Source of the DNA: Herbinix sp.
GTDB lineage: Bacteria; Bacillota; Clostridia; Lachnospirales; Lachnospiraceae
Length of the DNA stretch: 64,000 nucleotides
Direction: 5' to 3'
NCBI GenBank assembly: GCA_029256105.1
Contig: JAQSYO010000005.1
Location: 62,001-126,000, forward strand
The position numbers and the translations under genes were made by a program. Of the stretch, positions 1 through 8,689 are shown piece by piece. Numbering within the stretch: the stretch's first letter is position 1; every line of letters begins with the position of its first letter. The notes under the pieces were generated by a model, which saw only the letters and a program-made list of their open reading frames with translations, had not been told where the DNA came from and did not search any database.

Positions 1-345
1 GAAGCGGCTATGGCAGCCAGTTCCTTCAAAGCAGATAATCTGGTAGCAATTGTTGACCATAACAAACTACAGGCAAATGGTTTGATTAAAGACCGGTTTA
101 ATAGCATGCCGTTAATTCCGAAATGGGAGAGCTTTGGCTGGAGGGTAATAGAAATTGACGGTCATAATATGGAGGAAATCCTTACCGCTTTTGATATAGC
201 GGACACAGTGAAAGGGCAGCCGACCGTAATCATCGCACACACGGTAAAAGGAAAAGGTGTAAGCTTTGCCGAAAACGTTGTAAGCTTCCATAATGGAATG
301 CTAACGGAAGAAACATATGCACAAGCACTGAAAGAATTGTCGTAA
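1..345 (+). CDS. Transketolase, N-terminal (TPP-binding) subunit, 5'-truncated
   Basis: The reading frame is open from the first base, so only the C-terminal ~114 residues of the protein are visible. The segment resembles the end of the pyrimidine/diphosphate-binding half of a split transketolase: it has the AIVDHNKLQANG stretch, followed by GHN and the HTVKGKGVSFAEN motif typical of this subunit. The transketolase C-terminal subunit follows after 16 bases, as expected for the two-gene form common in Clostridia. The pair transfers two-carbon ketol units between sugar phosphates using thiamine diphosphate. The neighbouring dehydrogenases and glycerate kinase suggest a catabolic paralogue rather than the housekeeping copy; that is inference. 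Confidence 0.9.
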   Translation, partial: EAAMAASSFKADNLVAIVDHNKLQANGLIKDRFNSMPLIPKWESFGWRVIEIDGHNMEEILTAFDIADTVKGQPTVIIAHTVKGKGVSFAENVVSFHNGMLTEETYAQALKELS

Positions 346-361
346 GAAGGAGGATATGAAA

Positions 362-1291
362 ATGGCATATACAAATCAAAGAATGGCGTATGGTAATACG
401 TTAGTGGAATTAGGAAAGGAGGATAAGAGAATCGTTGTTCTCGATGCTGATCTTGGTGGTTCTACTATGGGTAAATTATTTGAAGTAGCATATCCTGAGA
501 GACATTTCGAGATGGGTATTGCGGAAGCTAATATGACTTCAGTTGCCGCGGGATTGGCTCAGACAGGTAAGATACCTTTCACTAATTCCTTTGCGGTTTT
601 TGCGGGAGGCCGTGCATATGACCAGATACGACAGACAATTGCAACCGGAAAGCTGAATGTGAAAATCTGTGGATCTTCCTCCGGTATGTCAGATTTTGGT
701 GATGGTGCAACACATCAAGCAGTAGAGGACATCGCTATTATGCGGGCCATTCCCAATATGACAGTAATCTGTCCAGCAGATGCCAATGAGACAGTACAAG
801 CAGTGAAAGCAGTAATTGACATGTCCGGCCCCTGCTATATCAGGTTAAACCGTAATGATTATGAAAATGTTACAACCGAGGATAAGCCCTTTGAAATCGG
901 TGTACCGAGTGTACTGAAAGAAGGCAGTGATATTGTAGTGTTTGCTACCGGAATAATGGTAGGAAAGGCTTTAGAGGCTGCTGCAAAGCTGAACGATAAG
1001 GTATCTGTAAAGGTTGTCAACGTTAGTACAATCAAACCTTTGAATAAAGAAGTCGTGATTAGTCTGGTGAAGGGCTGCAAAGCAATTGTGACGGTAGAGG
1101 AGCACAGTATCGTTGGCGGTCTTGGAAGTGCAATTTCGGAGGTACTTTGTAAGGAATGCAAGCCGATAGAATTTGTCGGTGTAAATGATACCTTCGGCAG
1201 CAGTGCCCATAATTATGATGATGTATTAAACTATTATGGTCTTACAAAAGACAACATTGTGAAAGCCATTGAGAAAATGGCGGCTTTATAA
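362..1291 (+). CDS. Transketolase, C-terminal subunit
   Basis: A protein of 309 residues with the pyrimidine-binding and C-terminal domains of transketolase. E55 in the GIAEANM motif is the TPP-activating glutamate. An ATG at 356 is only 2 bases from the AAGGAGG at 347-353, so the ATG at 362 (spacing 8) is preferred; the difference is two residues. It pairs with the truncated subunit immediately upstream to make one active site across the two chains. Split transketolases of this type serve the pentose phosphate pathway, but some act on special sugars such as apulose 4-phosphate. Which applies here cannot be told from the sequence. Confidence 0.92.
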   Translation: MAYTNQRMAYGNTLVELGKEDKRIVVLDADLGGSTMGKLFEVAYPERHFEMGIAEANMTSVAAGLAQTGKIPFTNSFAVFAGGRAYDQIRQTIATGKLNVKICGSSSGMSDFGDGATHQAVEDIAIMRAIPNMTVICPADANETVQAVKAVIDMSGPCYIRLNRNDYENVTTEDKPFEIGVPSVLKEGSDIVVFATGIMVGKALEAAAKLNDKVSVKVVNVSTIKPLNKEVVISLVKGCKAIVTVEEHSIVGGLGSAISEVLCKECKPIEFVGVNDTFGSSAHNYDDVLNYYGLTKDNIVKAIEKMAAL

Positions 1292-1376
1292 ATGTCTTGG
1301 CAAGGTGAAGCATGAAGCTTGTGTAGGAGTGGAGGAAAAGTGAAAATAGTCTCGCAAAAATCATGCGAGCCATTAC

Positions 1377-1430
1377 AAGAACTCCAAAATGAATTCCATT
1401 GGAAATTCATTTTGAACTTCTTTCAGGCAT
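1377..1430. repeat. Palindromic ~50-bp repeat element, copy 1
   Basis: About 50 bases closely matching 21964-22013. The core is an inverted repeat, CAAAATGAATT...AATTCATTTTG, flanked by AGAACTC on the left and AACTTCTTTCAGG on the right. One stem pair differs between the copies in a compensated way (T-A here, A-T in copy 2), so the fold seems to be kept. It lies between the transketolase and dehydrogenase genes. It is followed by further small hairpins at 1454-1470 (GCATAA/TTATGC) and 1468-1487 (TGCGCA twice) and preceded by one at 1350-1369 (CTCGCA/TGCGAG). No T-tract follows, so it is not an ordinary terminator. Confidence 0.75.
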
Positions 1431-1500
1431 TGTTTGTGCCTGCGTAGTCCTCGGCATAAATTTATTATGCGCAGAAAGCATGCGCAGGAATGGGGTAGAA

Positions 1501-2385
1501 ATGAAAATTGGATTTATCGGACTTGGAATCATGGGAAAGCCCATGGCAAAAAATCTTATTAAGGCAGGGCATGACCTGATTGTATTTGATGTAATAAAGG
1601 AAAATGTGGACGATGTTGTTGTAGCCGGTGCAAAATCAGCAGCTTCTTCAAAGCAAGTTGCACAGGAATGTAAATTAATTATTACCATGTTACCGAACAG
1701 TCCTCATGTAAAGACAGTTATTATGGGAGAAAACGGTATACTTGAAGGTGCGTCTGAGGAAACAATCGTTGTCGATATGAGTTCCATCGCACCGAGTGCC
1801 TCTCAGGAGATGGAAAAGTCATGTGCAGAAAAGGGTGTAAAATTAATTGATGCTCCGGTATCCGGCGGTGAACCGAAAGCAATTGATGGATCCTTATCTA
1901 TCATGGTAGGCGGAGATAAAGCTGTATTTGATGAAGTGTATGATATTTTGATGGTGATGGGTGCAAGTGCAGTCCATTGCGGAGATATTGGTGCAGGAAA
2001 TACAACTAAGCTGGCTAATCAGGTTATTGTTGCCTTAAACATTGCAGCAGTTTCAGAGGCTTTCATGCTCAGCACGAAAGCAGGTGTTGACCCAATAAAA
2101 GTATTTGATGCTATCAAGGGCGGACTTGCAGGATCTACCGTCATGAATGCGAAAATTCCTATGATTACAGAGGGTAATTTTAAACCAGGTTTTAAGATAG
2201 ATTTACATATCAAAGATTTAAACAATGCATTGGAAACCGGCCACACGGTTGGAGCACCGCTTCCTCTAACTGCCACTGTTTTGGAAATGCTTCAGATGCT
2301 CCATGCAGACGGTTTTGGCCAGTACGATCATAGCGGTATTGCGAAGTATTATGAGAAATTAACAGGTACTGAAATCCGTAAGTAA
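1501..2385 (+). CDS. garR: NAD(P)-dependent beta-hydroxyacid dehydrogenase (2-hydroxy-3-oxopropionate reductase / GarR-like)
   Basis: A 294-residue member of the 3-hydroxyisobutyrate dehydrogenase family. The N-terminus carries the dinucleotide motif GLGIMG (residues 7-12), the substrate loop DAPVSGG lies around 117-123, and the catalytic lysine is K170 in GNTTKLANQ. The frame is open further upstream into the palindromic repeat, but homology begins at the ATG at 1501, right before the Rossmann strand. The family reduces tartronate semialdehyde to D-glycerate or acts on similar beta-hydroxyacids. A glycerate kinase gene 1.2 kb away supports the tartronate semialdehyde role. Substrate assignment within this family by sequence is weak. 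Confidence 0.8.
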   Translation: MKIGFIGLGIMGKPMAKNLIKAGHDLIVFDVIKENVDDVVVAGAKSAASSKQVAQECKLIITMLPNSPHVKTVIMGENGILEGASEETIVVDMSSIAPSASQEMEKSCAEKGVKLIDAPVSGGEPKAIDGSLSIMVGGDKAVFDEVYDILMVMGASAVHCGDIGAGNTTKLANQVIVALNIAAVSEAFMLSTKAGVDPIKVFDAIKGGLAGSTVMNAKIPMITEGNFKPGFKIDLHIKDLNNALETGHTVGAPLPLTATVLEMLQMLHADGFGQYDHSGIAKYYEKLTGTEIRK

Positions 2386-2439
2386 CTTAACTGGAGTACT
2401 ACCTGATATTATGTCAGATATATTAAAGGAGACTTTTAA

Positions 2440-3249
2440 ATGTCAGAGAAATCATACTTAGAGAAGCTATTTTCCCTTGAGGGGAAAGTTGTTTTATTCA
2501 CGGGAGCAGGCGGCGGCATCGGAAGCGAACTGTGTGAAGGATTATCTAAGGCAGGAGCTGTAGTTGCTTTATGTGATATTAATAAACAGAGATTAGATGA
2601 GCTAAAGGAAAAGATTGAGGGGGAAGGAGGCAAAGCCTCCTCTCATATCTTAAACGTTATGGACAAAGATAACATCAAGTCCTGCGTCGACGAAGTGGCT
2701 GCTCAATATGGACATATTGATGTTTTGGTAAACTGTGCAGGGATTAATAAAAGAGAGGGCATCCTTGATGTGGAAGAAGAAACCTATGACCGCATCATGG
2801 ATATTAATTTAAAGGGTGTATTCCTTGTATCCCAGGCGGTTGGACATTATATGAGAGAACAAAATTACGGAAGTATCATTAACGTAGGTTCCCATAATAC
2901 AGGGTGGGTACTTGGCGGTTGCTCTGTTTATGCAGCAACGAAAAGTGGAATAGTCGCATTTACAAAGGCGCAAGCAGTGGAATGGGCAAAGTTTAATGTA
3001 AGAGCTAACGCAATCAGCCCCGGGCATATTAAAACTCCACTCACATCAGTTACTTGGGAACATCCGGATCGTTCTAAATACCTTCTTGACCGAATTGCGA
3101 TGAACCGCCCTGGCTACCCAGAGGATATCGTTGGTGTCTGCATTTTGCTTGCATCTGACGCATCAGCCTATATTACAGGCTGTGAGTATAGGATAGATGG
3201 TGGATGTATTGCAGGAGGTCAGCCTTGGCCTTATGACACAAAGTATTAA
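2440..3249 (+). CDS. Short-chain dehydrogenase/reductase (sugar-acid type)
   Basis: A 269-residue classical SDR. The cofactor motif TGAGGGIG is at residues 21-28, NCAG follows the fourth strand, and the catalytic triad is S151, Y164 and K168 (YxxxK). It starts at ATG 2440 after AAAGGAGA. It resembles gluconate 5-dehydrogenase and 2-deoxy-gluconate 3-dehydrogenase-like SDRs, and some Gram-positive fructuronate reductases are also SDRs, so oxidation or reduction of a keto sugar acid is likely. The exact substrate is not deducible. It lies 54 bases after the garR-like gene and ends at a strong bidirectional terminator. Confidence 0.82.
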   Translation: MSEKSYLEKLFSLEGKVVLFTGAGGGIGSELCEGLSKAGAVVALCDINKQRLDELKEKIEGEGGKASSHILNVMDKDNIKSCVDEVAAQYGHIDVLVNCAGINKREGILDVEEETYDRIMDINLKGVFLVSQAVGHYMREQNYGSIINVGSHNTGWVLGGCSVYAATKSGIVAFTKAQAVEWAKFNVRANAISPGHIKTPLTSVTWEHPDRSKYLLDRIAMNRPGYPEDIVGVCILLASDASAYITGCEYRIDGGCIAGGQPWPYDTKY

Positions 3250-3290
3250 GTACTAGCTTAAAAAACTGATAGTATAAATCCTATTAATCT

Positions 3291-3335
3291 AAAAAGACAA
3301 AAGAGTATTTCCAAGAGCTCTTTTGTCCTTTTTTA
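3291..3335. terminator. Bidirectional rho-independent terminator
   Basis: The stem GACAAAAGAG / CTCTTTTGTC has a 12-base loop, is preceded by AAAAA and followed by CTTTTTT. It can therefore stop transcripts of the SDR gene from the left and of the glycerate kinase gene from the right. Confidence 0.9.
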
Positions 3336-3399
3336 TACCTTATTATTTTTAATATCCACAGGATACCGTGAGCTATGTTCTTTAAGCTCCTAAGATTTT

Positions 3400-3579
3400 A
3401 CAGCATTCATTATTAAGAGCGAAGCGCTTCAAATACTAAGATTGACAGCATTCATTATTAAGAGCGAAGCGCTTCAAATACTAAGATTGACAGCATTCAT
3501 TATTAAGAGCGAAGCGCTTCAAATACTAAGATTGACAGCTTTCATTATTAAGAGCGAACTGCTTTAAATACTAAGATTG
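3400..3579. repeat. Four tandem 45-bp repeats overlapping the 3' end of the glycerate kinase gene
   Basis: Units at 3400-3444, 3445-3489, 3490-3534 and 3535-3579. The first three are essentially identical and contain the perfect palindrome GAAGCGCTTC. The fourth is diverged (GAACTGCTTT) and includes the last codons and stop of the minus-strand glycerate kinase gene. Each unit carries a copy of the gene's terminal CAA TCT TAG in the same frame, because 45 is a multiple of three. The array looks like repeated duplication of a segment spanning the gene's 3' end. Confidence 0.93.
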
Positions 3580-4710
3580 AACAGCTTTAATTAATCGAAA
3601 TACTTGAGCAGCTGCTGAAGTTAGGTTCTTCCGAGCTGTATCATATTCCATTGCTTCTTCTACAGTCATTGGAAGCTGGAGGATACTGAAATAGGCATCA
3701 ATTCCTTCCTCATTACATTTGATCGCATCCTTTGTGGTGCCACCCGCAAATGCAATTACTTTTTTATGATATTGTTTTGCTAATTTCGCAACGCCGATTG
3801 GTGCTTTTCCCATCGCCGTCTGGAAATCGAGTTTCCCTTCCCCGGTAATAACAAAATCAGCTTCCCTTATATCATCTTCCAGTTTTATTTCCTTTAAAAT
3901 AATGCTGATTCCGGATTCCAGAGTGCCATTAAGAAAAGTCAGAAAAGCATAGCCAAGACCACCGGCTGCACCTGTTCCGGGAACGGAAGCGGTATCCTTA
4001 CCTAGAAACTTTTTAACAACCTCTGAGTAATTTTTTAGGCCATTGTCCAGGATTTCAACTATATCCGGGGTTGCTCCCTTCTGTGGTCCAAATACATGGG
4101 AGGCCCCATAAGGTCCGCAAAGAGGGTTAGTTACATCACAGGCTATTTTAAAATTACATTCCTTTAACTCGTGTAAGACATTCACTAAGTTGAGGCTTGC
4201 AATTCTATTTAATTCCTTTCCCTCCGATCCGACCGGTTCGCCCTCTGAATCAAGGAATTCATATCCGAGCGCTTGAAGCATACCGATGCCACCATCGTTC
4301 GTAGCGCTTCCCCCAATTCCAATAATAAAATTCCGACATCCGCACTGGATGGCATCTTTAATCATTTCTCCGACTCCATAAGTCGTTGTATTTAGGGGAT
4401 TTAAAGCAGATTTTGGGACAAGATGAATGCCTGCTGCAGCTGCCATCTCAAGTATAGCGGTCTTTCTATCTTCCAGAATCCCATAGGTACACGAAATCAC
4501 CTGGCCTAAGGGTCCAGTAACTTCAATCCTCTTTTCCTCACCACCCATACCGGCAAGTAATGCATTTACAGTGCCTTCTCCACCATCGGCCAAGGGTTTT
4601 ACGATTACCTGTGCATCATAGACACTTAGAATACCTTCTTTGATTGAAGCACCTGCTTCCATTGAAGTTAAGCTTCCTTTCAGTGAATCTATTGCTATTA
4701 CCACTTTCAT
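3571..4710 (-). CDS. glxK: Glycerate kinase (GlxK/GarK family)
   Basis: A 379-residue protein of the glycerate kinase type 1 family, matching the usual length. It starts MKVVIAIDSLKGSLTS, the hallmark N-terminus, and continues with ADGGEGT, GGSATNDGGIGMLQALG and the C-terminal GEGKLDFQT-GKAPIGVA block. It phosphorylates D-glycerate to 2-phosphoglycerate, feeding lower glycolysis. It converges on the GarR-like and SDR genes, which plausibly supply glycerate. The stop codon lies inside the last unit of a 45-bp tandem array, so the gene's 3' end has been duplicated downstream three times. Confidence 0.92.
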   Translation of the reverse strand: MKVVIAIDSLKGSLTSMEAGASIKEGILSVYDAQVIVKPLADGGEGTVNALLAGMGGEEKRIEVTGPLGQVISCTYGILEDRKTAILEMAAAAGIHLVPKSALNPLNTTTYGVGEMIKDAIQCGCRNFIIGIGGSATNDGGIGMLQALGYEFLDSEGEPVGSEGKELNRIASLNLVNVLHELKECNFKIACDVTNPLCGPYGASHVFGPQKGATPDIVEILDNGLKNYSEVVKKFLGKDTASVPGTGAAGGLGYAFLTFLNGTLESGISIILKEIKLEDDIREADFVITGEGKLDFQTAMGKAPIGVAKLAKQYHKKVIAFAGGTTKDAIKCNEEGIDAYFSILQLPMTVEEAMEYDTARKNLTSAAAQVFRLIKAVQS

Positions 4711-4918
4711 AATATTCTCCCATTAAGTAATATTTTATTGATTAATCATATCATGTGAGTTTCATTACGAAAAGGTTGAAGGATTATTACTTTTCATCAT
4801 TACTTATCAATATCCGTGAAAAGTGAAATTTAAACCATTAGTTAGGGCGTATTACAAGTACTATATTATCTTATTTGAAGCAATCGTATAATGAGGTATC
4901 CAATGTAATGGAAAATAA

Positions 4919-4946
4919 TTGAAATTACACAATAAAATGTTATAAT
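4919..4946 (+). promoter_or_regulatory. Sigma-A-type promoter
   Basis: TTGAAA at 4919-4924 and TATAAT at 4941-4946 with a 16-bp spacer. The nearest downstream element is a hairpin with T-rich tail about 50-90 bases on, not a gene, so it may drive a short RNA or the pckG leader. Confidence 0.6.
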
Positions 4947-4994
4947 AAAATATAAACTTGATCAAAACGATGATATTTTAAAACCAATAAGTAA

Positions 4995-5036
4995 TGGGAG
5001 GCGCTCTATCAATTGATATGATAGGGTGCTTCTTTT
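4995..5036 (+). terminator. Terminator-like hairpin in the pckG upstream region
   Basis: The arms GCGCTCTATCA and TGATAGGGTGC form an 11-bp stem with two wobble pairs, followed by TTCTTTT. It lies between the promoter at 4919 and pckG at 5291, so it could end a small RNA or act as an attenuator. Confidence 0.6.
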
Positions 5037-5290
5037 AAAATAATGGGAGTAGGGTAGCTTTATCTATGGATTATATGTCGATAAGATTAAAAAATTGAAA
5101 AATATTAGTAGTAAATTATTCCATTTATATGTTATTATAAGTAAATAGTGAATTTTATATAAGAAGGAATTATGTATCATATAAATCAGATTTTTATTCA
5201 ATAAATTTTCTTATGGGGTATATCCCGAATTTTATGGGATTTGATGATATACAGACACCTAAATAATTATTTGTTTGAAAGGAGATTTTT

Positions 5291-7087
5291 ATGTTAGAAA
5301 ACAAGGGGTTGCAAAAGTGGGTTGAGGAAATGGCTGATATGTGTCAGCCGGAGGAGGTTTGTTGGTGTGATGGCTCTGATGAGGAGAATGAACGTCTACT
5401 GAAGCTTATGGTTGATAGCGGTATGGCGATCAAATTAAATCCGGAGAAGCGTCCGGGCTGTTATCTTTTCAGAAGTCACGCTTCTGATGTAGCACGTGTT
5501 GAGGACAGAACCTTTATTGCTTCAAAGGAGAAAGAGGAAGCAGGTCCAACTAATAATTGGGTTGAGCCTGAAGAATTGAAAACTACAATGAAGGGACTAT
5601 ACAAGGGAAGCATGAAAGGCAGAACAATGTATGTTATTCCTTTTTCCATGGGTCCGATCGGTTCCCCAATATCTAAAATTGGTATTGAATTAACTGATAG
5701 TCCTTATGTTGTAGTTAATATGCGTATTATGACACGTATTGGAACTAAGGTTTTGGAATCACTAGGTACCGATGGTGAATTTGTTCCATGCTTACATTCC
5801 GTTGGTTCACCACTGGAGGAAGGACAAGCAGATTCTTCCTGGCCTTGTGCTCCAATAGAGAAAAAATATATCAGTCATTTTCCGGAGGAAAGACTTATCT
5901 GGTCCTATGGTTCCGGATATGGCGGCAATGCACTTTTAGGCAAAAAATGTTTTGCTTTACGTATAGCATCAGTACTTGCTCGTGATGAGGGCTGGTTGGC
6001 GGAGCATATGCTTATCCTAAAGCTTACGAATCCGGAAGGCGAGACGAAGTATGTAACTGGCGCTTTCCCCAGTGCTTGTGGAAAGACTAATCTTGCAATG
6101 CTTGTTCCTTCCATTCCTGGTTGGAAGGTTGAAACCGTAGGAGATGATATTGCTTGGATGAAGTTTGGTAAGGATGGACGTTTATATGCCATCAATCCAG
6201 AAGCGGGCTTCTTTGGCGTAGCACCCGGAACATCCTTAGATTCTAACCCGAATGCAATGCATAGCACCGAGAAAAATACTATTTTTACCAATGTAGCTCT
6301 TACAGATGATGGCGATGTATGGTGGGAAGGCATCGGAACACCTGCTCCTGCTCACTTGATTGATTGGAAGGGCAATGATTGGACTCCGGAATCCAAAGAA
6401 CCTGCAGCCCATCCGAATGCTCGTTTTACAGCGCCGGCATACCAATGCCCCGCAATTGCTTCCGACTGGGAAGACCCGGCTGGCGTTCCGATTTCAGCAG
6501 TATTAATCGGTGGACGTCGTCCAAAGACGATTCCTTTGGTTCATGAAAGCTTTGATTGGAAACATGGTGTATTCTTAGGATCCATCATGGGGTCAGAAAT
6601 CACTGCTGCAGCAATCTCCAATAACATTGGACAAGTTCGTCGTGATCCATTTGCTATGCTTCCCTTCTTTGGTTATAATGTATGCCACTATTTACAGCAT
6701 TGGTTGAACATAGGAGAGAAGTCAACCGAGGATAAGTTACCTAAGATATTCTATGTTAATTGGTTCCGTAAGGACCAGGATGGCAAATGGTTATGGCCAG
6801 GATTTGGCGAAAATAGCCGCGTACTTAAATGGATATTTGAAAGAACCTCTGGAAGCGGAAAGGCAGTTAAAACACCAATCGGTTTTATGCCTACCTCGGA
6901 CGCACTTGATCTTACCGGTCTTAAGGGGGTAAGCGAAGCAGATATGAAGGAATTACTAAAGGTTGATAACGAGGAATGGCTAAACGAGGTTGCATCCATC
7001 CGCGAGCATTATGCGAAATTTGGCGAAGAGCTTCCAAAAGAATTAACCGCTCAGCTTGCTGCACTTGAGGTCAGATTAAGAGCATAA
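5291..7087 (+). CDS. pckG: Phosphoenolpyruvate carboxykinase (GTP)
   Basis: A 598-residue GTP-dependent PEP carboxykinase, full length for the family. The P-loop [11 protein letters not shown] spans residues 257-267 and includes the reactive cysteine that marks the GTP enzyme and separates it from the ATP type. Other conserved blocks are [23 protein letters not shown] and the substrate loop region GGRRP. It interconverts oxaloacetate + GTP with PEP + CO2 + GDP. In fermenters with succinate or propionate branches it often runs in the carboxylating direction. GAAAGGAG precedes the ATG with good spacing. It appears monocistronic and ends at a strong terminator. Confidence 0.97.
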   Translation: MLENKGLQKWVEEMADMCQPEEVCWCDGSDEENERLLKLMVDSGMAIKLNPEKRPGCYLFRSHASDVARVEDRTFIASKEKEEAGPTNNWVEPEELKTTMKGLYKGSMKGRTMYVIPFSMGPIGSPISKIGIELTDSPYVVVNMRIMTRIGTKVLESLGTDGEFVPCLHSVGSPLEEGQADSSWPCAPIEKKYISHFPEERLIWSYGSGYGGNALLGKKCFALRIASVLARDEGWLAEHMLILKLTNPEGETKYVTGAFPSACGKTNLAMLVPSIPGWKVETVGDDIAWMKFGKDGRLYAINPEAGFFGVAPGTSLDSNPNAMHSTEKNTIFTNVALTDDGDVWWEGIGTPAPAHLIDWKGNDWTPESKEPAAHPNARFTAPAYQCPAIASDWEDPAGVPISAVLIGGRRPKTIPLVHESFDWKHGVFLGSIMGSEITAAAISNNIGQVRRDPFAMLPFFGYNVCHYLQHWLNIGEKSTEDKLPKIFYVNWFRKDQDGKWLWPGFGENSRVLKWIFERTSGSGKAVKTPIGFMPTSDALDLTGLKGVSEADMKELLKVDNEEWLNEVASIREHYAKFGEELPKELTAQLAALEVRLRA

Positions 7088-7218
7088 GATGTAATCCTTT
7101 ATTAAGGTAGCACTAGTAGTGCGATTCAGAAATAATGCTGAAAATTTAACAATTTCAACAATCTGCTTCTGATTAATGCAAAATAATGCTTGGTTAATGT
7201 TTTATAAATGAAAGAAGA

Positions 7219-7261
7219 ATTAGCACCCTAACATGTGTAAATGTTAGGGTGCTAATTTTTT
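7219..7261 (+). terminator. Rho-independent terminator of pckG
   Basis: A perfect 15-bp stem, ATTAGCACCCTAACA / TGTTAGGGTGCTAAT, with an 8-base loop and a run of T immediately after. Confidence 0.95.
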
Positions 7262-7708
7262 GGACAGAAATACTGGTTCTGTTCCGTAGGTTCGTTTTAA
7301 AGTCCTTGAAAATCTTTGGATAAATAGATATCTTAATTTTTAAATAAGTCATGTGCAAATTTAACAAATATTATTCAATTTTTTGTAATTATTCACAATT
7401 TTCAAATACATGCTAGTATGATAATATACTAGTATACAAACAATACATCAAATTCTTAAGGCAATTATTCAAGACTTTCAAGACTTTCAAGACTTGATAA
7501 AAGGCATTGGATGAGCTTGGTGAGAATGGTCTAGGTTTTTTAACAGGCAAGCTACGATTTTCGTATTTTTGTCTACAGTAATTTCTGCGGTGTAATTACT
7601 CTGTTTAATCAAACGAATAAAGATCATATTTTCCAATTTTAATCATTCGAAGCAAAGGTTTATAGTATTGGCATTAAATATTTTAATATCAGAGAAAGAG
7701 GTGCAAAA
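7262..7708. other. Upstream region of the sugar importer operon
   Basis: The 447 bases after the pckG terminator hold the GntR-type palindrome at 7425-7436 and a short direct repeat, TCAAGACTT three times at 7469-7495. The distance from the palindrome to the first permease start (7709) implies a leader of about 260 bases. No gene is visible. Confidence 0.7.
7417..7439. promoter_or_regulatory. Candidate GntR operator, copy 1 (importer operon)
   Basis: The perfect palindrome TATACTAGTATA (7425-7436) overlaps a -10-like TATGATAAT. The 23 bases at 7417-7439 are identical to 46536-46558, upstream of the second GntR gene. A 10-of-12 match lies upstream of the GH2 gene. Position at the promoter and links to two near-identical GntR proteins support an operator role. 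Confidence 0.72.
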
Positions 7709-8659
7709 ATGAAAACTTCCCAGAAGAAACTACTTATCACGAAGACCCGGAAGTCTCACAATTATATAAAACGCTATTGGACACTCTACCTTTTATTGGC
7801 TATTCCAATGTTGTACTTTCTACTATTTCGGTACACACCGATGTCGTACATACAAATAGCGTTTAAGAAGTACAGTATCGTCCAAAATGTTTGGGATATG
7901 AAATGGGCGGATAACCATGGCTTCGAATATTTTATCAAGGCTTTTTCCAACCGTGATTTCTTCTATGCATTGCGTAATACAATTACACTAAACTTTCTTG
8001 ACCTGTTAATCGGATTTCCAGCACCAATCATACTGTCCTTGTTACTTAACGAGTTAGCGTTCAAACGCTTCAAGCGCGTTACACAGACGATAGTCTACAT
8101 GCCGCATTTCCTATCGTGGATTATTATCTCCGGTCTTGCGCTGCAATTACTTGCGCCTACGAACGGCCTTGTGAACATATTGCTGAATTTTATTGGTATT
8201 GATTCTATTCCGTTCCTCAATGATCCTTCACATTGGATATGGACTTACATATTTTTGGGAGTTTGGCAGAGTATCGGTTGGAACACCATCATCTACTTGG
8301 CAGCGATTACGGGTATCAATCCCGAGTTGTATGAAGCAGCTTCAGTGGACGGTGCAAACCGTTTTAAAAAAATGTGGCATATCACATTGCCGGGAATTCG
8401 TCCTACTATCGTTGTCCTTCTCATCATGAGTCTTGGACGTATTTTAGGAAGTGAGTTTGATCGACCATATGCTTTGGGAAACAACTTGGTTAAAGGAGTA
8501 TCCAATGTAATTTCCACATTTGTATATACAAATGGTATCCGTGGACTACAATTTTCGCTGACTACAGCGGTAGGACTTTTTCAATCTGTCATTTGCGTAA
8601 TTTTCTTACTCGCGGCTAATGCCATTGCCAAGAAGAGTGGCGAACGAGGTATTTGGTAA
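7709..8659 (+). CDS. Carbohydrate ABC transporter permease (LplB family)
   Basis: A 316-residue inner-membrane permease with about six transmembrane segments, the first at roughly residues 27-45. The loop YEAASVDGANRFKKMWHITLPGIRP (split here as EAA motif plus following helix) is the site that contacts the ATPase. It belongs to the LplB-type subunits that pair with YtcP-type permeases and very long binding proteins. In xylan degraders such transporters import aldouronates. GAGGTG precedes the start. The operon continues with the second permease and the binding protein, but carries no ATPase gene, so a shared MsmK-type ATPase encoded elsewhere is expected. Confidence 0.9.
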   Translation: MKTSQKKLLITKTRKSHNYIKRYWTLYLLLAIPMLYFLLFRYTPMSYIQIAFKKYSIVQNVWDMKWADNHGFEYFIKAFSNRDFFYALRNTITLNFLDLLIGFPAPIILSLLLNELAFKRFKRVTQTIVYMPHFLSWIIISGLALQLLAPTNGLVNILLNFIGIDSIPFLNDPSHWIWTYIFLGVWQSIGWNTIIYLAAITGINPELYEAASVDGANRFKKMWHITLPGIRPTIVVLLIMSLGRILGSEFDRPYALGNNLVKGVSNVISTFVYTNGIRGLQFSLTTAVGLFQSVICVIFLLAANAIAKKSGERGIW

Positions 8660-8689
8660 GTTGAGTCAATATAAAAGGAGGTATTAATA

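Larger units (their letters stand above)
4711..5290. other. Intergenic region between glxK and pckG
   Basis: A 580-bp AT-rich gap between divergent genes. It holds a good sigma-A promoter at 4919-4946 and a terminator-like hairpin at 4995-5036, listed separately, and a small stem ATCCC/GGGAT at about 5222-5240 upstream of pckG. No convincing open reading frame was seen. Confidence 0.7.

Noticed and set aside
3436..3573. Read-through extension of glycerate kinase by the tandem repeats
   Set aside because: Each unit ends in the same TAG in frame; extension would need suppression of several stops, with no sign of a read-through signal.
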